Below, piece by piece: positions 9,725 to 18,124 of a DNA stretch of 48,899 nucleotides. Position 1 is the stretch's first letter. Each line of letters begins with the position of its first letter. Under the pieces are notes generated by a model. It was given only the letters and a program-made list of their open reading frames with translations. It was not told the origin of the DNA and searched no databases. The position numbers were made by a program, and so were the translations under genes. The DNA comes from Fomitopsis serialis (Eukaryota > Basidiomycota > Agaricomycetes > Polyporales > Fomitopsidaceae). The stretch lies in contig NW_025955258.1 in the NCBI RefSeq assembly GCF_022376445.1, positions 1 to 48,899 of the forward strand, read 5' to 3'.

Positions 9725-10069
9725 CCGGCCCTCAATATCACCCCGTTGCCGGAGACGCAGAACGGGGCTGTCGTGACGGTCGACGTCACGATGACCACTG
9801 TCGCGGTACATGCGGCGCGCTGCGGCATCACCCCGGAGTTCGTGCTTCACCACCTCTGCCTGTGGGCCCGAGACTACCTAGCGAGTGGACTACGAACGGC
9901 AGACCTGGGTCCGACCGCGACTGGAGCCCCGCTGGTGGCCGAGCACATCGATGGCGAGGTCGCACCAGGTGGACAACCCGCGACTGGCCACGGCGAGCAG
10001 CCCATTCCGAACGTCGCAGCCGGCGAAGAGGCAATGGCGGTCGAGCCGCTTGGTCGGGACTCGGCGTAA

Positions 10070-10341
10070 TGCCGAGGGATGGTTCGTCCTCTCTCCATAC
10101 TCCTTCTAAAAGTTTGTGTTTGCCGTATTCGCGATCCTATGTATCCGTTGTTCGTCGCACTTCGCACCGACGAGCTTATGCCTACTACCACTGAGTGGCT
10201 TGTTCACCACTTATTATGATTATGTATTTACGAATCCCCGTCGACTTTAGCTGCGACGGGTGTCTTCATTATGCACATTATGCTATATTCTATGTACACT
10301 GCCCTATGTCGACGTCTACGACGTTTTCCTGGAGGGGAGGA
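10070..10341 (+). other. Ty3 3' untranslated segment and polypurine tract
   Basis: No open frame is visible after the ORF3 stop. The segment ends in the purine run GGAGGGGAGGA (10331-10341) immediately before TGTAAGG, the expected position of the plus-strand primer for LTR retrotransposition. Confidence 0.7.
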
Positions 10342-10535
10342 TGTAAGGACGATGGTAAAGTAGTTTAGTCAGCGCCTTAGTCAGCGACCCGGAGTCCGCC
10401 GAAGGACCGTTTTATAGCTGACGCGCCCCGTTGCTCTCGTCGTCTTTTCCCCCATCGTTGTGCACCGCTCGCCCCTGCAATATACAGGCTTTGGCTAGCT
10501 CAGTACGGCGTCCGAGAAGACCTACACCCCTTACA
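10342..10535 (+). repeat. Ty3 3' LTR (194 bp)
   Basis: The segment starts TGTAAGG and ends CCTTACA, a 7-bp perfect inverted terminal pair, and lies directly after the polypurine tract. A TTTTATAGC box near 10411 could be the LTR TATA element. Past the right edge, sequence homologous to another gene-family unit begins within about a dozen bases. No second copy of the LTR was found in the window. Confidence 0.75.
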
Positions 10536-11088
10536 CCCCTCCCTGTGGCGACGGCAGTAACGCAGCTCCAGTGCCGACAGATGTCAGGTTCTCATTGCAT
10601 CGCGCAGCGTCGATTGCGACATCTGCCCGCTGTCTGTCAGGCCATCCACGAGGCCTTGCCAGCCATCCGCCGAGTTCACCGCCCAGGTGGTACCGTCACT
10701 CCACCGACTTGGTCTCACCGATTTTGTGCCAATACCGGCGGCTCTTTTGTGTTGTGACAGGAGTTGGGCTCGGCTGTCCCGACACGGTTCACATTCCGAG
10801 GCACCGTCGGCGTGTGCGTGGAGCATCCTGACTGCCACCCTCCAATCCGTCACCGAAGAAGAGAATATAGTCGCGGCGGTGCGCGGTGTCCTTTCGGCGG
10901 TGTCGATCGCGTCGAATTTCACGCGTCTCTCTTGGTTCGTTTCGCTCCACAGCATCTGGGGCTTCTCTTGCGTCACAAAAAGTCGAGCTATCAGTCGCCC
11001 GAGTGGCCAGAGCCTGCGTTCCCTACTGCTGTGCCCCGTCCCCAGAAATCGTGGATGTGTTCGTGGTGCATACCCCCAGGAAAGTCGG

Positions 11089-11209
11089 CAGATAGTCAAA
11101 TGGTCTGCTGCGGCCGTGTCCGATGGAACGCTTGGGCAGCTAGTGACGCCTGGGGAACTCTCCTGGAGCGCTACGGGATCGACTCCCCCCCATTGAGCGG
11201 TTACTTTTT
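11089..11209 (+). ncRNA. tRNA-like pol III module (unit P1)
   Basis: An A-box match TAGTCAAATGG lies at 11093-11103 (consensus TRGYNNARNNG), a B-box match GGATCGACTCC at 11176-11186, and a T5 tract at 11205-11209. The A-to-B spacing of 83 nt is longer than in a simple tRNA, and no acceptor stem is evident, so this is more likely a tRNA-derived SINE-like module or part of the duplicated unit than a functional tRNA. Confidence 0.5.
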
Positions 11210-11815
11210 GCATAATCACGACACGACTTCCCGATCATCACTGGACCGTCCGCGTCACTACCAAGGTAATATCATTTCCTCACGCAGAAAAGGCTTCGAA
11301 AGTGAAAAAGATCGCTCATGTTTTTCTGATGACATAGACAATGACACCTGGGAAACGCGTCGAAACACGCTTTTCCTAGACCGAGAATGGTGGCTTGTGG
11401 TCCGCTTCCCCTGCCCGCGAAGGGATGTGAAAGTGCATTCATTTCGCTGCAACCCTTGTACGTGGAGGAAACGATGATTCTTCTCGGGCGTGTCGATATC
11501 TGAGTGAGTCCGTGCATGCTGATTGGTGTGCGCAGTGTGATGGCATTGGCGGGTGAGACGACAGAATTGTGCGGGCACGTCGTGCACTCCGCGACAGATC
11601 ACTTCCGTATCGCACACTCCATTGGCTCGGTACGCACGCATGAGCTGTCGCAACGGTCGTGCGCACATTTTAAAGTTTACACCCGTCACAACACCAGTGG
11701 GCAGGTCATAACCTACCAGTGACAGCGATCACGTGCGTCAATAGGTTGAGTTCGCTCTCCCCGCGTCCGAGCCTGCACCAACTTGACCGCGTACCCCATT
11801 CTGACCCTTTTCTCT

Positions 11816-11831
11816 CGGCAGCAGGCTGTCG
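11816..11831 (+). promoter_or_regulatory. Conserved leader palindrome (unit P1)
   Basis: CGGCAGC-AG-GCTGTCG lies 36 nt before the P1 ATG. It is one of seven copies of a shared CGACAGC-NN-GCTGTCG motif, always followed by GCAC or a close variant. It could be a dimeric-protein binding site or a leader hairpin. Confidence 0.6.
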
Positions 11832-11867
11832 CACATTATCGTTTGAACACACACGCCGGCGACTACA

Positions 11868-13939
11868 ATGCAACACTATATCTTAGAGATCCACTACCAC
11901 GGGCGGAAGGCAGAGCTGGCCCTTTTGCATAGAAACAACCCCCGGTATATCGAAATCTTTCTCCAGGGCGACCTGTGCAGCCTCGAAATCCCGCGCGAGC
12001 CTGCGGCCACCGTCGCGAGTTTCTGGCAAGGCGACGTGCCGGTGGTGCGATGCTCGTGGAACGCCGAACATTCCACCGACGACTTGGAGGCTCTCGTGCG
12101 TCTCTTCCTCATCTCAGGGAGACCTCCCGCTTACTCCTCGTCCACGCTTTGCAGTATCAGGTGCTAGAAGAGTTTACGCCGACGATGCTGGCAACATGCA
12201 CGAGGCGGCAGCAAAAAGCGCTCAACGCCACACTGCGGGACCTAAACATGTGAGCGCCATGACCTTGAACACTTCCGGTCTTCGCTAACTTCGGTAGTGC
12301 GACGCTTACTGTCGAGTTCAAGTGGGTTCTTCTGCTACATTCGGTGCACCCCTCACGCAGCCTGACGTGACCTACAGGAACGTGTCTCCGGCCCCGGAAG
12401 CGCCTGCGGCCCCAGCTCGACAACCTGCACCGCCAAAGCGCCCACGTTCACCTGTCGATGGCGGTCATGCCGAGCCTCAGAACAAGCGTCCTCGACAGGA
12501 AGCCTCCGGGGCACAACCCTCCGCTCCCGGAACGCGCCCGACGGCTATGAACACGGCAAGGACTCGTCCCGAGGGTGACAACGCTCCTGCGACAGGCTCT
12601 AGGTCTGCTCCTGCTGATGCTGCTCAACCTGCCGGACCTGCTCGCGCTGCTGAGGCTTCTGAGTCTGGGGTGACTAGATCTGCTGCTCGCACTGTGCCCT
12701 TGGATACCTTGAACGCTGCTTCTTCGCGGGCTGTTGCGGACGATGTAGTGGTGAAACAAGAAGACGCGGACGACGCCCATGCACTCGGGGGCGCCGCGAA
12801 GGAGAATGCACCGCCAGGTCCTCAGGACGCGCCGGGCGATCAGGGCGAGCGCAACAGGGGCGCGACTAGTATCGTCGGCACGCTCAAGACTGCGCTCGAC
12901 GCTGCGGTCGCTGCAGCAGACGCACACCTGAATGGACTCAGAAGCAACGTGGAAACTCGCGAGCTTGAGACGGCACGACTAAGCAAGCGGTTAGCCCGGC
13001 AATCAGCCAAGCTTCGAGCGACGGAGCAGGCGCTCCAGCAGCGGGAGAAGGGTGAGTCTCTCCCTTGTGCAAACCAGATAGTACTGACAGTGTCGCTTGG
13101 TCGCAACGATCTGCAGATGTGGAGGCCGCTGGCGCGCGGAATGACGCGGCGTTGGCACGTGCTGCGAGCGAGGTGTCTGAGGCGAGGGCAAGCGAGAGCG
13201 CGACGGCCGCCCAGTTGGCCGAAGCACGGGGCCAGCTGGCCGAAGCGCGGTCCCAGTTCGTGCGTGGGCGTTTGCGGCTGGCGGAGGTGACCGCCGAGCG
13301 GGATCGCCTCGCGCAGCTAGTCGCTACGCTCCAGGCAGACATTGCGCGGGATGAAGCGAAGCACGAGGCTGAACTGAAGGCTACGCAGGACATGAATGCT
13401 CGTGAGTTGTCGTACGGAGCGGTGTTGGGTTCCGTCTGACTCCTTCCAGTGCTGCGAGCACAAGTAGGCACGCTGCAGTCGGAGGCGCAGGCAGCTCGAA
13501 CTGGTCAGTATGTTTTCGTGGTTCCTGGGAGCGGGTGTTGACACAGCCTACTAGTGGCTTCGGAGGAACTCCGCCAATCAGAGCTCAGGGTACAAGCTGA
13601 GATAGATAAACGACAAGCCGCGGAGCTCAAGATACAAACCGAAGTCGAGAGACGACAAGTCGCAGAGCTTAGCGCTCAGGGTGAGTGGGTTTGCGATCCG
13701 TCGTGCCTCCGTGTATGCTGACCACAAGTGACGGGTAGACCTGAGTAAGAAATACGTCCGGACGCAATTGGATCTGCTGGGCGAAATCAATTGTAAGCCG
13801 TACTGAGCGTCCATGCATTACTTTTGTCGTGCTGACGATGGACGTATGTACTGTAGTTCTTCGCGAGCAGGCCTATTCATCATCTGCTGCCTATATGGCT
13901 ATGAGTCAAAGGATGTCCTTGTACGGCTGGAGAGGCTGA
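11868..13939 (+). CDS. P1: coiled-coil family protein, 8-exon model, 532 aa
   Basis: The exon model is 11868-12095, 12155-12249, 12378-13051, 13117-13401, 13450-13503, 13555-13680, 13739-13792 and 13857-13939. All introns have GT-AG ends, and the summed length is a multiple of three with no internal stop. Residues 1-107 form the family's N-terminal domain (MQHYILEIHY start, IPREP and RCSWN motifs). A Pro/Ala-rich basic linker follows (PPKRPRSP, NKRPRQ), then VVKQED, which fits the psi-K-x-E sumoylation consensus, and then a coiled coil to near the C-terminus. Exon 6 is 42 nt longer than in relatives and contains a repeated 14-residue heptad segment. The start codon is shared with P3, P4 and P7. 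Function unknown; the basic linker suggests a nuclear location (inference). The last exon is the least certain. Confidence 0.72.
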
Positions 13940-14019
13940 GCACAGCGACTGTTGAGCTGGAACGGCGGGACCGTATTGCACGACTCGGATGCAACCCAAC
14001 ACAGACTACTCCTACTGTC

Positions 14020-14100
14020 ATTTATACATTTTACATCGGTTTTGTGTCTCGGATCATCATGTATTCCTTATTGTATTGTATTCATAGTGTATCGGCGACC
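14020..14100 (+). other. Conserved 3' flank of the gene family (P1)
   Basis: This stretch (TTTACATCGG...ATCATCATGTATTCCTTA) matches the P4 3' flank read on the minus strand around 27880-27815. Conservation past the stop codons shows that the duplication unit includes 3' untranslated sequence. Further on, 14195-14230 again matches the P4 flank (GAGGCTACC...GACGAGTCGT against minus strand near 27690-27650). Confidence 0.55.
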
Positions 14101-14618
14101 TGTGTTGATCATTTGTAAGAACCAGTCGATTGAGGAACGGTACAGGGTACTACGTTTTTGTCGGCTACTTGAGGTGGAAGAGCCCCAGGGGTTGTGACAC
14201 GCCTCGCCATGAGGCTACCGGATGACGCGACGAGTCGTCCTTGTGCTCTCAACGACGAAACGCTCACCGTCGAATTTGAACGTTTGAACGGCCGTATGCG
14301 CGACGCGACGTGCGTGGTAGCTCAATCGCAGTGACGCATTGAACGCGAGATGCTCAGTGCACAACGCACATTCGAGTCTCCCGCCGTGTACGACACCCCT
14401 GAATCAAACATGAATCAAGCCACTACGAGGGGGGGAATCATCGCTGTTACACAGGAAGGTACTACATCAAGGGACCCACACAGGACAACGCGTCTATTCA
14501 TACCGAGTGTCTAAAGGATTGTGAGAGTAGAATGTGTGTGGCTGCATCGTGCACTGTAACGTATGTATACAATCCGGCTTACTGAACACATTGACGCCAT
14601 AGACCGGCAATCGTCGCG

Positions 14619-15592
14619 CTAACACTCCATCCCGCCGCGCGAGGACGCCCCATGGCTCCCAGCTGCATACCAGTGGGACACCGTAATGATAGATAGTCAC
14701 GCCCGCGAACGTCATGAATGAACTTGAACGACGCACCGAAGGCCTCTCCCCGGGCAACCGCCAAGGTGGGGCATGGCTCGTCTGCCTTCGCAGCGCGGTC
14801 GTCCTCCAGCTTCCGCGTAAGCGTCTCCAGTTGCCGGCGAAGGGCTATACATCCGTGTGTTGTCAGCACATCATCATTGAGAATCACCGCATCGGCTAGG
14901 GCAGCTTACCGAGCCTCATCCATCAGCTCCCACATTTCCCGGGCGAACTTCTCGCTCATGACTGCTCGTCGCTCGTGGTCAGCGTTTATGAGCACGCATC
15001 CTTAATCGTGCTCACTCTGGACGTTCCGCTCCACAACCAGCCGGTTGTCAACCTCAGCTTGTGAGCTCAAGTCACAAGCTGAGGTTGACAGGCGGCTGGT
15101 CGTCCTGCGCGAGCCGGTCCCGCTCTGCGGTCATATCGACCAGCAGCACCTGCCCCTCGACCATCAGAGCCCGCGCGTTCGCCAGCAGTGCGCACGCCTC
15201 CGCCACCTCGGTGTCTGCGTCCCCGCGCGGTGTCACCGTCTCAGACAGCCGGGCCTCGCACCGAGCGAGCCGCTCGTTCGTCTGCGCGACGTCTCCCTGA
15301 CAGGCCTCCAGGTCACGCCCGAGCTCCACCAGCCGCGCGTGTCTTGCAGCGCGTGTCGGCCTTGGCTGCGCTGCGGTCGCCTGGATCGGCTTCTCGCCGG
15401 AGACGCTAGCTCTCGGGCTCGCCCGCGACAGGCGAGCGCGGGCGCTTTGACGGTGCGGGCTGTTGAGCGGGGGGCGTAGGGTCTGAGTGTTCGCGCCTGT
15501 GGGTTGGTTTAGGCTGCGTGAGCGGTCAGTGCAGGAGAAAGGCCTACGGGGACTCGGCGGTGGGCGTTGCGCTAGAAGACTTCGGAGTGCAT
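14619..15592 (-). pseudogene. P2: broken short-form family member
   Basis: This copy is closest to P5, sharing the leader palindrome, the CACGCAGCCTAAA...CCCACAG intron end, the KRPRSPVAGE linker and the coil ending in AERDRLAQ. It is broken in several ways. The short first exon is frameshifted and hits TAG after six codons, a Lys codon in the linker has become TAG near 15410, and sequence between the main coil and the next exons is missing and replaced by a 29-bp inverted repeat (15036-15100). The downstream 54-nt exon, the following coil exon and the C-terminal exon (AG-S-H-GA-SSRGG then TAG at 14621-14619) are still recognisable. Confidence 0.65.
15036..15100. repeat. Large near-perfect palindrome inside P2
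   Basis: The arms 15036-15064 and 15072-15100 are reverse complements over 29 bp with two mismatches, around a 7-nt spacer. The arms correspond to the coiled-coil exon that reads QAEVD in relatives, present once in each orientation. This indicates an inverted duplication during a deletion event. Confidence 0.8.
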
Positions 15593-15614
15593 GGCTGCCG
15601 TCGTGCGCGTGTGC

Positions 15615-15628
15615 GACAGCCCGCTGTC
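15615..15628 (-). promoter_or_regulatory. Conserved leader palindrome (unit P2)
   Basis: GACAGCGGGCTGTC on the minus strand, followed by GCACAC, lies 22 nt before the P2 start. It is the same motif as upstream of the other copies. Confidence 0.6.
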
Positions 15629-15851
15629 TAAAGGAGGAGGGGTGCGCGGTCAAGTGACTGCCGGCTCCAAGAACGGGAGAGTGGGTTCAGCCGGCCCACT
15701 CGTGTCGTGACAGTCTGAGTCTTCGGACATGCTCGCAAGGCCGCCGTGCCAGCTCGTGCGCGGTACCAGTGGAGCGCGAAGCACAGAAGCGGCCCGCCGC
15801 GGGCTTCACGACGTGCAGACGTCCGTCCCACTCAGTTTGCCTGCTCGCGGT

Positions 15852-15930
15852 GCCAGTGGAGAATCGACCCCGGGTGCGCTTCGAAGGCGCGACTCCCCAG
15901 GCACCATGTTGCCGCGATCACGTTCGGAGG
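15852..15930 (-). repeat. tRNA-like module fragment (unit P2, proximal)
   Basis: A B-box-like sequence is present on the minus strand around 15870-15860 (GGGTCGATTCT). The flanking CCTGGGGAGTCGCGCC is shared with 30609-30660. An A box is not clear. Confidence 0.4.
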
Positions 15931-16315
15931 CCACGACCGCTTCGTTGAGCAGTCAACGTGCGGGAGTCCACGCATCGTTCGCATTTAGAGGTCTGAGTGG
16001 GAGGACAGGCGGTCGGGACGCGCACGCGCGGCGGCGGATACGACGCCAGGGTGCCACAGGGAAAGCCTCCACTGCAAGTTGTCGAGCCGTCAAGACAGAA
16101 GACCATGAGCTCGTAAATCGAGCATGACGCCACTTGACACGGCCTGTAACGGAGCCAGCGACGTGCCCGCAGGTGCCCGCACCCGGCCCGGTCATCATCA
16201 TTCTGCACATCAATGTCAGTCAATCAAGGTTGACCGTGTCAGCGTCCGGGGAAGCGCAACAGGTCGTGGAGCTGCAACGCGAATCGCCCGCCATCCTGGG
16301 CGGAGACGCAAGCAG

Positions 16316-16440
16316 AAAAAAAAGTGAAGTGAGGTCATGGGGTGGCGGAGAATCGATCCCCTGGTGCACTTCAGGCGACAACTCTCCAGGCTCACTCATT
16401 GCCCAGGAGCCACCCATCGCTAACCACTACGCTACGCAGC
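16316..16440 (-). ncRNA. tRNA-like pol III module (unit P2, distal)
   Basis: On the minus strand the A box TAGCGTAGTGG lies at 16434-16424, the B box GGATCGATTCT at 16359-16349, and a T8 tract at 16323-16316. The order A box, B box, T terminator and the shared core (GCTCCTGGGCA, GAAGTGC, CAGGGGATCGATTC) match the modules at 31354-31485 and 34746-34870. Confidence 0.55.
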
Positions 16441-16499
16441 ATGATTCACCACGACACGTACCACAAGTATTCCAGCATCGGGCCTAGCGAGGATGCGGT

Positions 16500-17678
16500 C
16501 GACTCGGAGGGATAACTGGGCCAGGCTGGACAAAGGCTAGAGCACCATTTCTGCCAGTGTCATCTAAGAGACGGAGGCATCCAAATCGACGGGTCCTGTG
16601 AGGCCTCGAAGGCTCACGAGGGATCCGCCGAGATACCCGTCGAGCTGAACGGGCCCCGCGCGCGCTCAGAGAGGGGCCATCCCCGTCTCCGAACGAGGGA
16701 CGTCGCAAGCGAAGTCGTCCCGGCGCGGAGAAGGAGCGAGCGCGGTCGGAGGGCAAGCCCGGAGACCGCGAGAGAGGGTCGGCGACGCGTCCCGGAAGGG
16801 GAGGCTGCGACCAGGAGAGTCAGCGAGAGAACAGGAGAACGAGAGACGTACCTCTATGTACAGGCCCGGCGGTGGCTAGACCAGCCGTGGGCGGAGGACG
16901 CGCGCAGAAGAGAAGGAACCGGAGACGAACGTGAGTGTAGAAGTAGATGTATTCGAGTATGCGAAGTGTGCGAGGATACAGATCGGCTTACGTAACCTAA
17001 CGGGCGACTAATCTACGGTACGTGAACAAGTGCGGGTCGCGACCCATTTCCCTCCGGTAGGCCTCTTGGAAGACCCACGTCAGGTCATCTTCTATGGCCC
17101 TAACAGGTCCAGATGCTTTGAACGGCTCGGCGGATCCATACGGTAAGTGTCATAAGTAATCGACGTCGACGCTTACCGGAACAGCCGTCTGCGGCGACGC
17201 AACGACAGCCTGTCATCCCAGGGCATCCACAAGTTGAGGTTATGTAATTCAAATGACCCACCCGGTTTGCAGGGTCGAACCCCGCTGTGGCCGCTGTGGC
17301 GTGACCGCCCCGGGCATGCCTAAGTCGCGTCGCGCACCGTTGTACTATTAGTAGTAGCCCTACTTACTGTACAATCGTGGTATATACTATGTACATCACA
17401 GATCCATCAATAGATGCGATCACAAATCATTGTATTGCACTAGCGCATCATTACAATGTACTTATATTAAATCGACATCACGAATGTTAGTAACTCGTGT
17501 GAGCAAGCTGCAATACAAGTTACTTTGGGGTGTGCACCATCGCGCGACTCCCGGGCCCAGTCCTCGCACTCAGCCTGTTAACATCGCGTCCTGGCATTTG
17601 TCCCACATCGGCGACTGGTTGCCGATTCTTTAGACACTATCATTTAGACATCCTGTACCGTTGGCCCCTTCTGGCAAC
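16500..17678. other. Distal part of unit P2 and flanking unit remnant
   Basis: No confident gene is present. 17100-17230 holds a block conserved with 31650-31775 and 35040-35175. 17610-17691 resembles the junction seen at 32400-32322 read on the minus strand (TTTAGACAC, GATGTCCTGTAC-like words, then CCTGATCAGACCT), which marks the place where the LINE later inserted. Confidence 0.5.
17157..17228 (-). other. Conserved ~70-nt block (unit P2)
   Basis: This block includes the palindrome-like TCGACGTCGA and the words GGAACAGCCGTCTGCGGCG and ACAGCCTGTCATCCC (plus-strand reading). It is almost unchanged at 31699-31772 and 35095-35174. One minus-strand frame is open in all three copies, but differences fall at amino-acid-changing positions, so a structured RNA or regulatory element is as likely as a peptide. 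Confidence 0.45.
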
Positions 17679-17691
17679 CCTGATCAGACCT
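17679..17691. repeat. LINE target-site duplication, left copy
   Basis: CCTGATCAGACCT is identical to 24083-24095. It directly abuts the (TTG)n end of the LINE, which is its 3' tail read from the plus strand. Confidence 0.88.
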
Positions 17692-17918
17692 TGTTGTTGT
17701 TGTTGATTCCCTTTATTGTCACTGAGGGCGAAGCCCTATGTAGACAGTACATACTTTACTCGGAACTTATCTCGTCTCGTCTAGTCTGGGGTCGCTGAGC
17801 ATCGCCGTTCGCCGAAGCTGCAGGCAGGTATAGTAGTGTGTGGTGTAGGTAGGCGTGTGTGTGGCTACTAGGTTGAGTCGGTGCAATCAAGTGGAGTGAA
17901 AATAGTTTCGTCACGGAT

Positions 17919-18124
17919 CGTGTGTCGCTCGTCAGCGTGTTCGGATCGCGTCCTCCTTCATGGTCTCTTTCTTCGGCTCTAGGTCTCCGTGCGCGGCCGC
18001 GGAGCGGCCGGTGTCGCAGTTCGTGTGTCGCTCGTCAGCGCGTCCGGGTCGTGTCCTCCTTCGCGGTCTCCTCCTTCAACTCTAGGTCTCCGTACGCGGC
18101 CGCGAAGCGGCCAGTGTTGTGTAT
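17919..18124 (-). repeat. Tandem 103-bp duplication at the LINE ORF2 end and 3' UTR
   Basis: 17919-18021 and 18022-18124 are diverged direct copies, sharing GTGTGTCGCTCGTCAGCG, GTCCTCCTTC, CTCTAGGTCTCCGT and GCGGCCGCG. The second copy encodes the last residues of ORF2; the first lies in the 3' UTR. Tandem repeats in 3' UTRs are common in LINEs. Confidence 0.75.

Larger units (their letters stand above)
6980..10069 (+). pseudogene. Ty3 ORF3 downstream of pol, split by a hAT-like insertion
   Basis: The first part (6980-8086) gives 368 residues and ends at a TAG supplied by the inserted element. The second part resumes at 9717 in the same phase after the 8-bp target duplication and runs to 10069, so the uninterrupted ancestor would have encoded about 484 residues. 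Visible features are a Cys-x-x-Cys in an HASNCGVCD context near residue 55, a short coiled coil near 105-130 (repeated Leu/Ile/Glu/Gln heptads), a Gly-rich loop, and a long helical-looking C-terminal part. I recognise no family. Since ORF1 lacks an obvious Gag, this may be the structural protein placed 3' of pol, or a captured host gene. Both readings are inference. Confidence 0.6.
2088..10535 (+). mobile_element. Ty3/Gypsy chromodomain LTR retrotransposon, 5' LTR not found
   Basis: The element runs from a protease ORF through RT, RNase H, integrase and chromodomain, then a third ORF, a polypurine tract (10331-10341) and a 3' LTR (10342-10535). RT-RNaseH-integrase order and the C-terminal chromodomain place it among fungal chromoviruses. 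The 3' LTR edge lies within about 12 bp of sequence that matches the upstream part of unit P5 (10545 onward against 34710 downward on the minus strand), so the element appears to have inserted into a gene-family unit. A hAT-like element (8084-9716) is nested inside it. The pol frame has no internal stop, which suggests a young copy apart from the nested insertion and the missing 5' end. Confidence 0.85.
10545..11867 (+). other. Upstream part of unit P1
   Basis: 10545-11210 is clearly homologous to 34710-34128 read on the minus strand (upstream of P5), with long shared words such as TGTCAGGTTCTCATTGCATCG and AGGAGTTGGGCTCGGC. 11500-11867 is homologous to 25050-25418 upstream of P3 (GCTGATTGGTGTG, CACGTCGTG, ACCTACCAGTG...ATCACGTG). 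The region holds one pol III-like module and the leader palindrome. No convincing open frame is present. Confidence 0.65.

Noticed and set aside
9704..10069. Apparent separate 121-residue gene
   Set aside because: It is the 3' part of Ty3 ORF3, in phase with 6980-8086 once the hAT insertion is taken into account; its apparent start is a GTG in the transposon end.
14311..14395. tRNA-like sequence with A box TAGCTCAATCG and B box ATTCGAGTC after P1
   Set aside because: Box spacing is near that of a tRNA, but no acceptor or T stem pairs convincingly, and the related sequence after P4 (near 27593) lacks a B box. Not called.
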